Assembly: GCA_036435485.1 (NCBI GenBank)
Contig: CM071598.1
Span: 40,996,501-41,060,500, forward strand
DNA from: Saposhnikovia divaricata
Taxonomy: Eukaryota > Streptophyta > Magnoliopsida > Apiales > Apiaceae
DNA: 64,000 nt
Reading direction: 5' to 3'
Position numbers and translations under genes: made by a program
Notes under the pieces: generated by a model
The model's input: the letters and a program-made list of their open reading frames with translations, nothing else
What the model was told of the DNA's origin: nothing
Databases searched by the model: none
Shown here: in pieces, positions 41,616-59,223 of the stretch
Numbering within the stretch: the first letter of the stretch is position 1
How the letters are laid out: every line of letters begins with the position of its first letter

Positions 41616-44135
41616 AACTAGTTGAAGAGAATTACACAAGTCTTTAAATATTGACATTTAAGACTCGTGATCTCATTACAACTCCTCGCAGATAAACATA
41701 TAAAGAAAATTAAATAACAGTTTAACTTTACTATAGATTACATTTGAAAACTATACAATCAAAAGACAGTTTCATATCACGGACATATATCACAATCCAA
41801 TCAAAATATATATGTAACTTCTTTTATCCTAAAACCCATATCCACAAATAGTGATTTAACAAGTATAATTGTCACTCCAAATTCAACACACAATCATCGT
41901 ATAATCCCCTGTTAATATAGTCGATTACAACTTTAACAGTTAACATTATAACCAACTCATAAATTTCAAATCCTTTGGCCACCAAATCTCCAAAAATTCG
42001 AACAAGGTTTCCCCCAAAACAAGCATACAATCCTTATAACAACTAACTCTCTTGATTACATCACTTATACCTTAAATTCGAACCAAAATAGTTTCTAATC
42101 AATCAGAACATATTAATTAACAATTACCAATTCATATAACTCGAGGTTAAATACAAAAAATTTAAAATAATCTTTAAAATTCGAAAATTCACACACACCA
42201 TTCAATTAACTAACAATTATCACATGATAACCTTCAAACAAGCATGAAAACTCAGAATTAAGCATTACCACTGCCGTCGGCTCGCCGAAGCTCGTCACCG
42301 GCAGTGGCAGGCTCACGGGGAAGACCAATAATGGGTTGTTCACCCCCATAACTTGCCCACGACTGCGTTTTCAACCTCCGCAATCACGTTGCTGTGCTCA
42401 GAAACTAGAATCGAGCCCTTATGGCTCTTACATACATCCAACCGCGCCTATACATATACACACACACAAAAGTTGTAACACATACACACACACTGATTCC
42501 ACCACACCCACACGAATTTGGCACTCACCCACACAATCAGCGAACACAGCAGCAATATAGGTGTAGATATACGAAGGGAGGAGTGAGAGAGAGATTGAAG
42601 ACAGAGGTGGAGAGGAGAGAAATTGAGAGAGATGTTGACGGAGAGAGAGAGAGAGAGAGAGAGATGTTTACACGGGAGAGAGAGCAAGAATCTTCGAGAG
42701 AATACCCGACTGAGCTGAGCTTCCAATTTGGGGAAAAAAATAAGCAATTTAGGGATTAGATAGGGAGGGCAAAATAGTCTTTCTCACTACTGAATTAAAA
42801 AAAAGATTAATCATTCTTTTAAAAAAAATCGAAAATAATTAGAAAATTGGTGGAAAATTACACCTTCCATTTTTAAAATAAAAAGTACAAAATTATGAAC
42901 ACACAGATATTTTTAAAATATTTTTCGGATCAAAAATGAATTAAATATGAATTTTCAAAGTTTTGATCCTTTAAATACAATAAAACTCTCAAAATCATTT
43001 TAAAATACTCGACCACCCAAATTAATCCACCCAACAATTTTTAAAACTCAATAAATATATAAATATAATTTTACAAAAGATTTCATGATTTTTAAGCCCT
43101 CCGATAATTAAATAAAGATTTTTGAAGATCAATAATACTTGATTTAAATATTTTTTTTAAACCACTAAAAAAATACCAATAAAATACTGGGGCACACATT
43201 GGCACACACACAACTCAATATATACTCATATAAACTCAACACTAAATATCGTTGAATTCCACAACGATATTCTCAAATCCAATTTCATCCTTTAAATACT
43301 AATTAACATAATTAAATAATAATAAAATAATAATAATAAATCCTAAAATAATTTGGTATCTTACATTCTACCCACCTTAAAAGGATTCCGTCCTCGGAAT
43401 CAGGTAAAGAAGGGTTACTGGTAGGGCTGCTCATGGGTCTGCCAACCCGAAATAACCAACCCAACCCGACCCTATTTTGGGCCGAACTAACCGGACCGTC
43501 CAAAACCGAAGCCCGATTGGGTTTATTTTCTATTGGGCCGAATATAATGGTTTGGGTTAGGGTTTAACTATTAAAAACCCTGAACCAACCCGACCCGGTT
43601 AAATATTAATAGTGCAGTCCACTATACCTCCCAGCCCAGCCCATTTACCTAAATCCCTAAACCTAAATACCCAAATACTAAAAACGTATATGACTTCGTG
43701 AGTTCGTCTTCGAGCTTTCTTTCAGCCGCTCCTTTCTTTCAGCCGCAACCGCAGTGGTCTTCACTCTTCAAGTTCTTTCCATTTTCACTCAGACATTCAA
43801 TCTTTACTCAATCTTCATCTGATTTTGTAAGTTTATTCTTGTGTATTTACTATCTTGAATATGTGTATACTATCTTCAACTAATATTTGCGCGATATTTG
43901 CTTAATCTTTATTCTTTAGTAATCTTCAACTTGTATCATGTATATATGATTGTTATCTTTAATTGATTTGTTATTTTCAGCTGTATATATGTAATCTTTA
44001 ACTGATATATATGATTTGTTATCATTTATATATTTATATATGATTTATATATGATTTGTTATCTTCAACTGTATATATGATTTATATATGCGATTTTTAT
44101 TTTTGTATTCTTGTTTGTGTTTCTAGGATAAAAAA

Positions 44136-44705
44136 ATGGAAACATTTTTTTCTCCGATTGATTCTGTTCCAAAAACTGCTCCACTTGCCACTCCTAACAC
44201 TGCCTTAAACACTGCCCCAAACCCAAATGCTTCACAAAAAATTAATCCTGCCGTAACCCCTCCAACCCCTGTGATCATCATGGACTCCAATCCTATTGAA
44301 CATGTTGAGCTTAAGTCTCCTAAAAAGGAGAACGATGGTGATGCTCTACAAAAATCCAAAAAAAAACCTACTAGACAATCAGATGTGTGGGAACATTTTA
44401 CCAAAATACCCGGTGGAGATCCGAATGACCCTAGGTGCAACTGCAATTACTGTGGGGCCAATTATGCTTGTCATTCCACAAGATGCGGAACAAGTAGTAT
44501 GTGGGGTCATTTGAAGAAATGCAAGAAATACCCAAAAAACATGGTTGATAAGAAGCAAAAGGTACTTAGCTTTAAACGTGGTCTTGATGGAGAGGGAAGC
44601 TTGTTAGTTGCTACATTTAACAAAGTGAGATGCCGAAATGCACTGGCTAAGTTTGTTGTGAAGGATGAACAAGCTTTCACAAGGCTAGGTCTCACTTTTA
44701 ACTAA
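44136..44705 (+). CDS. hAT transposase, N-terminal BED zinc-finger part (189 aa)
   Basis: A Pro/Thr/Ala-rich N-terminus of about 80 residues leads to a BED finger: W85, F88, C103, C106, H125 and C129 in the context CNYCG...SMWGHLKKC. BED fingers bind the transposon ends. The family text continues to KFVVKDEQAF (about 172-181) and then breaks into unrelated residues and a stop. An intron in the 5' leader is likely (donor GT at 43827, acceptor AG at 44125-44126). The catalytic RNase H-like domain that should follow is missing. It might act as a DNA-binding repressor; that is inference. Confidence 0.82.
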   Translation: METFFSPIDSVPKTAPLATPNTALNTAPNPNASQKINPAVTPPTPVIIMDSNPIEHVELKSPKKENDGDALQKSKKKPTRQSDVWEHFTKIPGGDPNDPRCNCNYCGANYACHSTRCGTSSMWGHLKKCKKYPKNMVDKKQKVLSFKRGLDGEGSLLVATFNKVRCRNALAKFVVKDEQAFTRLGLTFN

Positions 44706-45620
44706 GTTGCACATACCACCCGTCCCTCTTTATCAAAAAATCTTGGTACGCTTAAGAATATTGTGATGGTCAGTTTGATTTGGTCATTTCCAGCCTAATG
44801 TAGCTTGTCTACTTTTGTGTAGAGATACCTAGGTTAACTCCTATTTACACATGTTCTATTATTAATGTGCCTTAATTGGAGCGGATCTCATTATCCTATT
44901 GAACATTGACAGGAAGGGAAAAAAATATTTTACTATAAGTTGAATAAATTGACACGACCCTGTGGGGTCATTTATATAGCTAAGTGAATTAATTCTCATT
45001 CTTCTGAGCTAAATTATTCGAATTCTTCTGAGCTAAGTGTATTCCTTATGCTAATGATCCACACATTGTAACTTGCTAATTGCGAAGGAATGACCGTGAG
45101 ATTTTACTATTGTCTTCTCTGCTTGTTACAGCATCATCTCAAAACTGAGTTTTCACATCTCCTGGTTGTGTCAAGTTCTGCTAATTCAGATCTTACCCTT
45201 AACAATGCATTTAGTACTAAGAAAAAAAATAACATTTAGGCTTGAAGGTGCACATACATTTAGTACTAAGAATATGCTGGTTTACCAAGTGCAAAACCAC
45301 TTGTATTACCAGCTGATCAAACTGTCCATCAAATTGCATTCAATATGTCAGTGGTTTAAACCAATCCAGCAGTTTCTGTTAGTTGCAACTGCAACATAGC
45401 TTTAGGTGTTCATAGTTTTATGCTTCCACTTGATACACAAAGACAGATGTGATGTCCTGAATCCACTGACTTGCTAAGAATATGCTGGTCCACTTGTACT
45501 TTTAGTACTCAAGAGTTCATCAGATTATTATGCTGTTGTTATGTAGACACTAGTTCTGATTATTTTTAATAGTTTCCATGTTATGTATGCACTAAAAATT
45601 GATATTTAATAACATAACAG
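44706..45620. other. Unrelated filler inside the hAT element
   Basis: About 0.9 kb of non-coding DNA where roughly 1.2 kb of transposase core is expected. It carries no DDE motif. Internal repeats (catttagtactaagaa near 45208 and 45258; aagaatatgctggt near 45267 and 45476) suggest patchwork from gap repair. It ends in aataacataacag, a plausible splice acceptor. Confidence 0.6.
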
Positions 45621-46231
45621 GAACATCAAATGGGAACAACAGAGTCAGAGAGGGTTGCTGGAAAAGAAACACGAAAGAGAAGATTGCTGGAAAATTACAT
45701 GCAGCAACAGCAAATGGGAACAACAGAGAAAAAGAGTGATATTGATATCTACTTGGCTGAAGAACCACTTGACCCAATGACTGATAATTTCGACATATTA
45801 CTTTGGTGGAAGGACAACTCCAGCAGGTATACGACTTTATCTTTGATTGCTAAAGATATAATTGCTATTCCAGTGTCCACTGTTGCTTCGGAATCTGCGT
45901 TCAGTACGAGTGGAAGGATTTTGGATCCATTTCGTAGTTCTTTAAGTCCGAAAATGGTGGAGGCACTCATATGTACTCAAAGTTGGTTAAAGGGCAGTCA
46001 TGGAGGGATTAAAACCAATACTTATTTGGATGAAACTCATTCTTATGAGTTTCTTGAAGTTGAAGAAGGTACAAAAATTATTAAACTCATTTATGTTTTT
46101 TTTTGGAGCAGATTTTATTACATATTTATTCATGTCAGCTTGAATATATTGTAGGTAATATGGGCAAAAATAACACTGCTGCATCAATTGGGAAGGCCAG
46201 GAACAAGACTATCAATCTTACTGATGATTGA
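45621..46231 (+). CDS. hAT transposase, C-terminal dimerisation (hATC) part, two exons
   Basis: From the ATG at 45630 the translation contains SDIDIYLAEEP, FDILLWWKDNSSRY, IPVSTVASESAFSTSGR and PFRSSLSPKMVEALICTQSWL, the complete hATC dimerisation block (about 36-121). A final intron fits well: GT donor at 46069-46070, AG acceptor at 46153-46154, and a short last exon (46155-46231) ending NLTDD-stop. The sequence tgggaacaacagag is duplicated at 45631 and 45715. The part is separated from the BED part by filler, so an intact enzyme cannot be made from this copy. Confidence 0.8.
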
Positions 46232-47752
46232 TTGTCTCCACTAGTTTTATGTTTTAATTTGGAACCTCAAAAGATTATTATTTTGGATAATGTAGGCTAT
46301 CTTTTGGCATGTTTTAGTTAAGATTTATTTTGGATGATTGTAATATTTTGGATTAAGACTTGATTTACTGATTTTAAGTATTTGGTTTTTACATTTATTG
46401 TTAGTTTGATATATAAATATTTGGCAGGCTTTAATTTTGTTTCAACCCAATCAACCCAACCCGGGCCGACCCAACCCATCACACAATTAATAGGGTTGGG
46501 TTGCATAATTTTTTGAACTTAATGGGTTAATATTTTGTAACCCGAAGTAATTGGGTTGAGTCACTAAAATGGGCGTAACCGGCCCAAACCGACCCATGTG
46601 CAGCCCTAGTTACTGGGGTTTACTCTACCAACTCGGGTTGCATCCGCAACTCTACTAATATGTACTCTGGATACTTATTTACTATACTGGGATCTCTACT
46701 GATCTCTCTATATAGAACAACTCTAATCGTAGTACTATACGTCACGCGTTACTAGTATTCTAAACTCGATTGGCATACGTTCAAGACTACTCGAGATATT
46801 ATGATTCATGATATTTGAAGAGAACGATTTCACATCGTAGCAAAGGTTCCACAATTTTAGAATTAATTTATGAGTTTTCAAACAAATATTCTTTGAAATG
46901 AAAGATTACTGAGTGATCAATATGATCAAATGAACCTTGTTGCGTGCCTTATTCAAGACATGACTAAAGGTAATTAACCTTCTTGTACTTCACAACACAC
47001 AAGTGATGGCGTCCCATCAGACTGCTATCACACAGACAAACAGACCTTGTGTCCCCTATAAATAGGGTTGTTCACCTCAGTTGGAGTAAAGAAACATAAA
47101 AAGATTCGAACATCGAATTAACTATCAATTGATGAGAAATTCTCAGACATACCCCTGGATTACAACTAAACGGATTCCATGGGTACTACTTCAGAAGAAA
47201 AGGATAACCAGGAAAGAAATGACTGGCACAATACTAAGAAATGATGATCTATCAACAATAGGATTATTCACTAATGAAGAAATTTTGAAAGTCATATATC
47301 AAACTTGACAGGTTTTAGAAATAAAAGAAATAGGCATTACAGCCTCCATCATAACTGGAAATCCAACTTCAGGGAAAGACAATTGTCAAAATAAACTCAT
47401 CAAAGGAATATTGATTACAAAATAAAGGAAGGTATTGCCAGGGTCTCCACGTACATCTTCTTTGTCGACTCCTTCGCTGACTCGTCATTCGATCTAGACT
47501 CTTCTGCTACACGTCCTAAAGTTATCTATTCTATACGTCGTCGTCACTCGCACTAGACTCTGAAGATTCCACTACCTACAGCCTCAAGGGTTTCTGCCCA
47601 ACTCCGCTCAACTATCTGTCACCACTCACATCTTAACTCACTAACTGGTACTATATCCAATAGTCCAACACGAGTCCTATATGAACTCTGACGTTCCTTA
47701 CTTAACTATACACATTCCTACACAGTATCGTTTCTAGTTTACTATAACTTAC

Positions 47753-47764
47753 GCTCTGATACCA
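47753..47764 (-). other. tRNA-iMet primer-binding site, internal domain 1
   Basis: TGGTATCAGAGC on the minus strand, three bases from the LTR end. It shows that the non-coding element has kept a priming signal usable with enzymes supplied in trans. Confidence 0.9.
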
Positions 47765-47767
47765 ACT

Positions 47768-50700
47768 TGTAACGCCCCCAAATCCGGGGTCAGTAGATTT
47801 GGGCGTCACGCTAACAAACTCAATAATTCTAACAAAAATTGGCCATGATGTATTCGTAAGTACAACATAAACCTGCTGAATACTAAACTAAAAATCCGAA
47901 ATCAAAATAAAACTGAAATATAAATAAAAACTCATACAAAAGCTCTTTGACCCCAACTCCCAACTAAGGATCTTAGGTTATAGTTCTAGAAACAAGAAAA
48001 CCCAAAACCAACTTAAATACAACTCTATATACAAAACTTTATACAGACTTAAAATCACTGGTATAACTTCGAACAGAAGTATACCAGGCCAACTAATCAA
48101 ATACATACTATAACTACTAAAACTATATATACATACAACAAATCAAACTTTAAATCTAAATACCCTGATCCACGTCAGCTTCATAACAGCATCCTGCTTC
48201 TTCTTTCCACTTTCTGAACTGCACAAGCTAAGCCTCGCCAACTATTTTACTAAAAAGTTAGATTTTAAAAACAACAAGTGTGAGCCAAAGAATGCTCAGC
48301 AGGTTATATATATAGAACTGAACTGGACGAAATAAGAATGCAATAATTGCAATTAAAGAAATAGGAACAATAAATATGAGCGAAGGAATGCTCACCACTT
48401 TATAATCAATACTATAATTGAAATCTGGATTCTTAACTTTAACAGAAGATTAATATCATTTAAAACATTTATAACTCAAAATTAGAATTTAATAACTGAG
48501 AAGGTTCGTAATACTAGATTCAATACTTTAATACTTGCAAAATACTTTAACTATCGCTTTAACAAAATCTCCAAGAAATTCTCAGTTACTCAAATTTCAT
48601 TCAAGTCACTAAGCGTTTGCACACCTAGCTGCCTAACCGACCTGACAATCGTGAGTTTGAATAAATAAGAAGATCTCAATTCATTCTCGGTCCTTACTAT
48701 CACTGCGCAATAAATGCCACATCGACCATAATAACCGTGAATTAGTTTTCACCGTTCAAAACACTAGTATAATAACTTTCCATTTTTATACTAACAGTAT
48801 TTATTAACTCAAATCATAACTTTTAACTCATATCATAACTTTATATCCAACATACTTGGAAATGAAAATGTACTTTAACTTAAACATTCTATCATAAGAA
48901 TATATTTGCATAAAAACAACATTTAATAGAATTGGAGTTTTCATCATACTCTGGACATTACGGGTGATCAGCCACGTAAAATCCAGCTAAAAACAATACT
49001 CTAGGATCCCTCATTAGGCAATTATTGACATTGGCCTTTACTACTCTAACCACGAAGCTGGTCCACATTTTTATAAAATTCTTCCAATTCCATTAAACTA
49101 CTTTACTATCAATTAATCTCAGGGAAACCATATACATTAAGAAAATTATACTAAAACAACGAATAAGAATGCAATACCAGCAAAAACTTTAACAGAATAT
49201 TACTGACAATACTTAAGAAAGAATAATACTGGCCATAAAACTGAAATTCTACTTTCCACATGATATATGAATAAAATACATCCTTATCAATAATTTGAAG
49301 GAGAGGATACTAGCAATAAGGATTTGAAGGGAATACTTATATTCAATAGAAACATATTTATCTCGCTTGAACGATAAGCGAGGGTTAGTACACTTGCCTC
49401 GATTCCAATGCGTCGATTCACTACTTACTATACTTCGGTCTGTACTCGATCACGCATTCATTTCCTTCAATCGTCTCGTCAACACGCTCGCTGGGTCCAT
49501 ATCAAATCCCTAATTATACTCGAAATAATAGCAAAGTACTATTTAGTACATAAACAACCCAATTAATAACTCATTACTTATAACTCGCAAAGAAATACAT
49601 ACATAAATATATATATATCCACACCTCATTAATCATCACATATGCACTTAATCACTCATACACATACATGCCTTTAAATCTTTAAATCAAATAATTTAAA
49701 TAACTTTAAATACAGGGGATTTTCAGAAAATTTCGGCATGAAGTATTCGTTTATCGGACTATGGGCACAGCCCCTCAAATACAATTCAACCCTGTTTTAC
49801 AATTCAACAATCCCAAGGAAAATATCAACATGCTTCTATGGCAGCAACTTAAAGTAAACACATAAGAAAGTATCCGCCCTGACATGCGGCACATAGCACA
49901 TAATAATTTACATTACACTACTACTTACGCTACACCAATGATCGTATTACTCACGCATTTTAATGATACACGTGACAATCAATCATTGACGTTCGTAAGC
50001 CCTAGGGAACAACCCCTAGCACCAACTATTACTTACGCTATATCGATGATCACACCACTCAAGTATATTAATTATACTCGTGATAGCAAATCATGGATAT
50101 TCGTAAGCCCGAGGAACTAGTTGAAGAGAATTACACAAGTCTTTAAATATTGACATTTAAGACTCGTGATCTCATTACAACTCCTCGCAGATAAACATAT
50201 AAAGAAAATTAAATAACAGTTTAACTTTACTATAGATTACATTTGAAAACTATACAATCAAGAGACAGTTTCATATCACGGACATATATCACAATCCAAT
50301 CAATACATGTAACTTCTTTTATCCTAAAACCCATATCCACAAATAGTGATTTAACAAGTATAATTGTCACTCCAAATTCAACACACAATCATAATCGTAT
50401 AATCCCCTGTTAATATAGTCGATTACAACTTTAACAGTTTACATTATAACCAACTCATAAATTTCAAATCCTTTGGCCACCAAATCTCCAAAAATTCGAA
50501 CAAGGTTTCCCCCAAAACAAGCATACAATCCTTATAACAACTAACTCTCTTGATTACATCACTTATACCTTAAATTCGAACCAAAATAGTTTCTAATCAA
50601 TCAGAACATATTAATTAACAATTACCAATTCATATAACTCGAGGTTAAATACAAAAAATTTAAAATAATCTTTAAAATTCAAAAATTCACACACACCATT

Positions 50701-51862
50701 CAATTAACGAACAATTATCACATGATAACCTTCAAACAAGCATGAAAACTCAGAATTAAGCATTACCACTGCTGTCGGCTCGCCGAAGCTCGTCACCGGC
50801 AGTGGCAGGCTCACGGGGAAGACCAATAACGGGTTGTTCACCCCCATAACTTGCCCACGACTGCGTTTTCAACCTCCACAATCACGTTGCTGTGCTCAGA
50901 AACTAGAATCGAGCCCTTATGGCTCTTACATACATCCAGCCGCGCCTATACATATACACACCCACAAAAGTTGTAACACATACACACACACTGATTCCAC
51001 CACACCCACACGAATTTGGCACTCACCCACACAATCAGTGAACACAGCAGCAATATTGGTGTAGATATACTAAGGGAGGAGTGAGAGAGAGAGATTGAAG
51101 ACAGAGGTGGAGAGGAGAGAAATTGAGAGAGATGTTGACGGAGAGAGAGAGAGAGAGAGATGTTTACACGGGAGAGAGAGCAAGAATCTTCGAGAGAATA
51201 CCCGACTGAGCTGAGCTTCCAATTTGGGGAAAAAAAATAAGCAATTTAGGGATTAGATAGGGAGGGCAAAATAGTCTTTCTCACTACTGAATTAAAAAAA
51301 AGATTAATCATTCTTTTAAAAAAAATCGAAAATAATTAGAAAATTGGTGGAAAATTACACCTTCCATTTTTAAAATAAAAAGTACAAAATTACGAACACA
51401 CACATATTTTTAAAATATTTTTCGGATGAAAAATGAATTAAATATGAATTTTCAAAGTTTTGATCCTTTAAATACAATAAAACTCTCAAAATCATTTTAA
51501 AATACTCGACCACCCAAATTAATCCACCCAACAATTTTTAAAACTCAATAAATATATAAATATAATTTTACAAAAGATTTCATGATTTTTAAGCCCTCCG
51601 ATAATTAAATAAAGATTTTTTAAGATCAATAATACTTGATTTAAATATTTTTTTAAACCACTAAAAAAAATACCATTAAAATACTGGGGCACACATTGGC
51701 ACCCACACAACTCAATATATACTCATATAAACTCAATACTAAATATCGTTGAATTCCACAACGATATTCTCAAATCCAATTTCATCTTTTAAATACTAAT
51801 TAACATAATTAAATAATAATAAAATAATAATAATAAATCCTAAAATAATTTGGTATCTTACA
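47768..51862 (-). repeat. LARD LTR B (4095 bp), recombinant of C and A types
   Basis: Its left part, up to about 50940, shares with C the variants that distinguish it from A (aaagctctttgac, the 149-bp segment, cactgctgtcgg, ataacgggttg, ctccacaatc). From about 51480 to its right end it shares A variants (ctctcaaaatc, ctcgaccaccc, ccaacaattt, aaatataattt, ttggtatcttaca). It contains both gccaacta copies (48088-48095 and 48237-48244). Confidence 0.92.
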
Positions 51863-53069
51863 TTCTACCCACCTTAAAAGGATTCCATCCTCGGAATCAG
51901 GTAAAGAAGGGTTACCGGGGTTTACTCTACCAACTCGGGTTGCATCCGCAGCTCTACTAATCTGTACTCTGTATACTTATTTACTATACTGGGATCTCTA
52001 CTGATCTCTCTATATAGAACAACTCTAATCCTAGTACTATACGTCACGCGTTACTAGTATTCTAAACTCGATTGGCATACGTTCAAGACTACTCGAGATA
52101 TTATGATTCATGATATTTGAAGAGAACGATTTCACATCGTAGCAAAGGTTCCACAATTTTAGAATTAATTTATGAGTTTTCAAACAAATATTCTTTGAAA
52201 TGAAAGATTACTGAGTGATCAATATGATCAAATGAACCTTGTTGCGTGCCTTATTCAAGACATGACTAAAGGTAATTAACCTTCTTGTACTTCACAACAC
52301 ACAAGTGATGGCGTCCCATCAGACTACTATCACACAGACAAACAGACCTAGTGTCCCCTATAAATAGGGTTGTTCACCTCAGTTGGAGTAAAGAAACATA
52401 AAAAGATTCGAACATCGAATTAACTATCAATTGATGAGAAATTCTCAGACATACCCCTGGATTACAACTAAACGGATTCCATGGGTACTACTTCAGAAGA
52501 AAAGGATAACCAGGAAAGAAATGACTGGCACAATACTAAGAAATGATGATCTATCAACAATAGGATTATTCACTAATGAAGAAATTTTGAAAGTCATATA
52601 TCAAACTTGACAGGTTTTAGAAATAAAAGAAATAGGCATTACAGCCTCCATCATAACTGGAAATCCAACTTCAGGGAAAGACAATTGTCAAAATAAACTC
52701 ATCAAAGGAATATTGATTACAAAATAAAGGAAGGTATTGCCAGGGTCTCCACGTACATCTTCTTTGTCGACTCCTTCGCTGACTCGTCATTCGATCTAGA
52801 CTCTTCTGCTACACGTCCTAAAGTTATCTATTCTATACGTCGTCGTCACTCGCACTAGACTCTGAAGATTCCACTACCTACAGCCTCAAGGGTTTCTGCC
52901 CAACTCCGCTCAACTATCTGTCACCACTCACATCTTAACTCACTAACTGGTACTATATCCAATAGTCCAACACGAGTCCTATATGAACTCTGACGTTCCT
53001 TACTTAACTATACACATTCCTACACAGTATCGTTTCTAGTTTACTATAACTTACGCTCTGATACCAACT
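51863..53069 (-). other. LARD internal domain 2 (1207 bp)
   Basis: Same sequence as internal domain 1 without the hAT insertion, differing by scattered substitutions (for example gcagctctac against gcaactctac). No coding frame. Primer site at 53055-53066 and purine tract next to 51862. Confidence 0.9.
53055..53066 (-). other. tRNA-iMet primer-binding site, internal domain 2
   Basis: TGGTATCAGAGC on the minus strand, three bases from LTR C, identical to the copy in internal domain 1. Confidence 0.9.
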
Positions 53070-57242
<4,173 letters not shown>

Positions 57243-57766
57243 AATATGCGTAGCTAATTTTCTTATCCTATGATGGAGATGAAGTTAATTTAATTATTCT
57301 TGATTTCTCCTCGTTTCTATTAATTAATTCTCATGATTTTTCTTGGTGCTTAATTGTTCAAATTGACAAAGTGATTTTGATATATTATTGTTACCGGATT
57401 TATTTTTCATAGTGTATGCTTGCTCTTTGAAGTTTTGATAGGTTATTGTTAGATAACAAGTTTCATAGTATATGCTTGTCTCGTTAATTGATATATCTTA
57501 TTTGTGAAGAAAAGAGGATTGATTTTAGGACAAGTTGATATTAATTGTGATTGATTAATGGATTCGGATTCCTAGGTTTTCCATATTATTTGATAATCTT
57601 TGTTAATTAGGTTAATTATTCTCATCTCAAAAGTTAATTGTCTAGTTTGCCTAAATTAATTTTTAAGGAGGTTCGAAAAAATATATAGTCTCTGTGGATC
57701 GAATCTCAAATATTAAAACGATGATCGTGCGCTTGCGATTTTAATTGTCATATTTTTAGCACATCA
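57243..57766 (+). mobile_element. Container LTR, 3' part
   Basis: It follows the array TSD and ends AGCACATCA, then ctacc (57767-57771). The phrases tctctgtggatcga and gatcgtgcgcttgcgatt lie near the end, as in Athila/Tat LTRs. No primer site or pol follows, which supports a solo LTR. Confidence 0.55.
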
Positions 57767-57798
57767 CTACCAATCACTGAAAGAAAACAAAGAAAACA

Positions 57799-58110
57799 CT
57801 ATTGTTGTTTTCTAAATCTCCAATTCCTCCAACCACATAAGAGAGAAAACACTAGTGATGAAAGAGCAAGAACACAACAATTCCAGAAATGTTTTTTGTG
57901 CAGACTTTCGAACCCTCTTAGATCATTCATCTTTTGCCACTCCTCCGTCGGGCATGCTAGTTTCTGCAACTGTTTCTTTATCAAACATGGAAGATTACAA
58001 AAGCATAAGGAGCCCATAATAAGATATAGAATCAAGACTTTGAGAATTTGTGTCCAGAGGACTGCAATATGAAACAGAAAAAATGTATGGTTAGAAACTA
58101 TATGCCACAA
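57799..58110 (-). other. Unrecognised possible coding fragment (103 aa)
   Basis: This minus-strand frame has ordinary composition, with two hydrophobic stretches and the phrase TEEWQKMNDLRGFESL. It lies immediately right of the container LTR. Joining the DNA across that LTR gives ggtag|gtaagc, a donor-like splice site. I recognise no family, and a chance frame is equally possible. Confidence 0.2.
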
Positions 58111-58499
58111 CCAATAGAAAATATAAATACTAGAATCAAGAGGTCAATTCTAGAATAGCTTAAATAGTTTAGTCCCCACGTTTTCGCTATATTTCAAAAC
58201 TTGGCCTAATTTAAATAACAGAACACTGGAAATGCACCAGCTAACACCTTCAAGCACTCCTCTTGCGTCTAAAGCAATGTCAATATCTCATGATCACTTA
58301 GGACATCACTCCAGACCCGGATGAATCCACAAAAATAGTTAAAACTAGATATTTTGGTCAAGCTAGAATTTCAAAAACTAGTAGAAAGAAATTTAGCCTA
58401 TGTCTGAACCTTGGTACTAGTTCAGCCCTGGATTACTTACAATCCTGACTGCCACTCAATGATGTCACAACAGAGCTCAAAACAGAATCCATGAAGTAT
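58111..58499. other. Intergenic DNA, nothing recognised
   Basis: Moderately AT-rich unique-looking sequence without a supported frame or terminal repeats. Confidence 0.4.
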
Positions 58500-58960
58500 A
58501 TGCAAGTCTTAGCCTGGAGCCTTCTTTGCTTCCTGACCCTTTAGACCAGGAATCCTGATCTCGTAGACCAGGATTCGAATTATGGGTATTTTGTGCATCC
58601 TAATCGGTGGATTTTCGATCAGGAATCCTGACCCCATAAATCAGGAATTCTGACCCCTTAGATCAGGATTCTGGTCAAATTATGGGCTTCAAACGTAGTC
58701 TGGTCAACGGTTTTTCGACCATGATCCTGGTTGAATTTCGATCAGGATTCTTGTCGAATTATGGGCCATTTTTACATTCTGATCGAAGCAATTTCGATCA
58801 GGAATCCTAACCTCCATATCAGGATTTTTGACTTGGGGTTCTGACCCATTAAATCAGGAATCCTGACCTCTTAGACCAGGAATTCTGACCCCTTAGATCG
58901 GGATTCTGACCGCTTGGACCAGGAGTCTTGACTTCTTATATTGTAACTACAACCCTCAAA
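58500..58960. repeat. Degenerate array of aggaatcctgacc-type repeats
   Basis: Roughly a dozen variants of atcaggaatcctgaccc / ttagaccaggattc occur at irregular 20-45-bp spacing, many of them short palindromes around ggaatcc. With the neighbouring minisatellite and the pol relic, the best reading is the satellite-bearing 3' region of an old minus-strand Tat element. Confidence 0.65.
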
Positions 58961-59223
58961 CATGAATCTACAATCCTTATGTCTGGATTGAGGTTGAATT
59001 ATGGGTTCACTTGGCAACCAACTAAAAGGGTTTTCCACCTGGGTTGAGGTCAATCATGACTAATATTTATCTTTTAAATTGATCACTGGCTAGCCCATAG
59101 CATAAATATTACAAATATTCATAACTTTTGACTCGTTGCTCCGATTTGATTTTGTAATATATCGAATCGACTCTCATTCCGAGGTCTATCTTTTTGTGAT
59201 AGTTTGCTTCTTGTAGCTCGCAT

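Larger units (their letters stand above)
39374..43365 (-). repeat. LARD LTR A (3992 bp)
   Basis: The leftmost LTR. It lacks a 149-bp segment present in B and C, lost between two gccaacta repeats (single remaining copy 39692-39699). It has a TA microsatellite at about 41055-41119 and a GA microsatellite near 42640-42662. No coding frame is supported. Confidence 0.92.
43422..46608 (+). mobile_element. hAT transposon with BED and hATC domains, core deleted (3187 bp)
   Basis: Terminal inverted repeats TAGGGCTGCTCATGGGTC and (right end read inwards) TAGGGCTGCACATGGGTC, with a perfect 8-bp TSD gttactgg (43414-43421 and 46609-46616). The subterminal DNA is rich in aacccaacccgacc and its complement. 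The transposase gene is present only as 5' and 3' parts, so the copy is probably non-autonomous. Confidence 0.95.
43366..47767 (-). other. LARD internal domain 1 (1207 bp plus hAT insertion)
   Basis: Non-coding. The purine tract AAGGTGGGTAGAA (minus strand) abuts LTR A and the iMet primer site lies three bases inside LTR B. The hAT element 43422-46608 interrupts it. Confidence 0.88.

Noticed and set aside
42421..42759. Open frames of about 100 aa on both strands, recurring near 50920 and 56305
   Set aside because: They derive from GA/CT and CA repeats in the LARD LTR; recurrence reflects copying of the LTR and there is no protein similarity.
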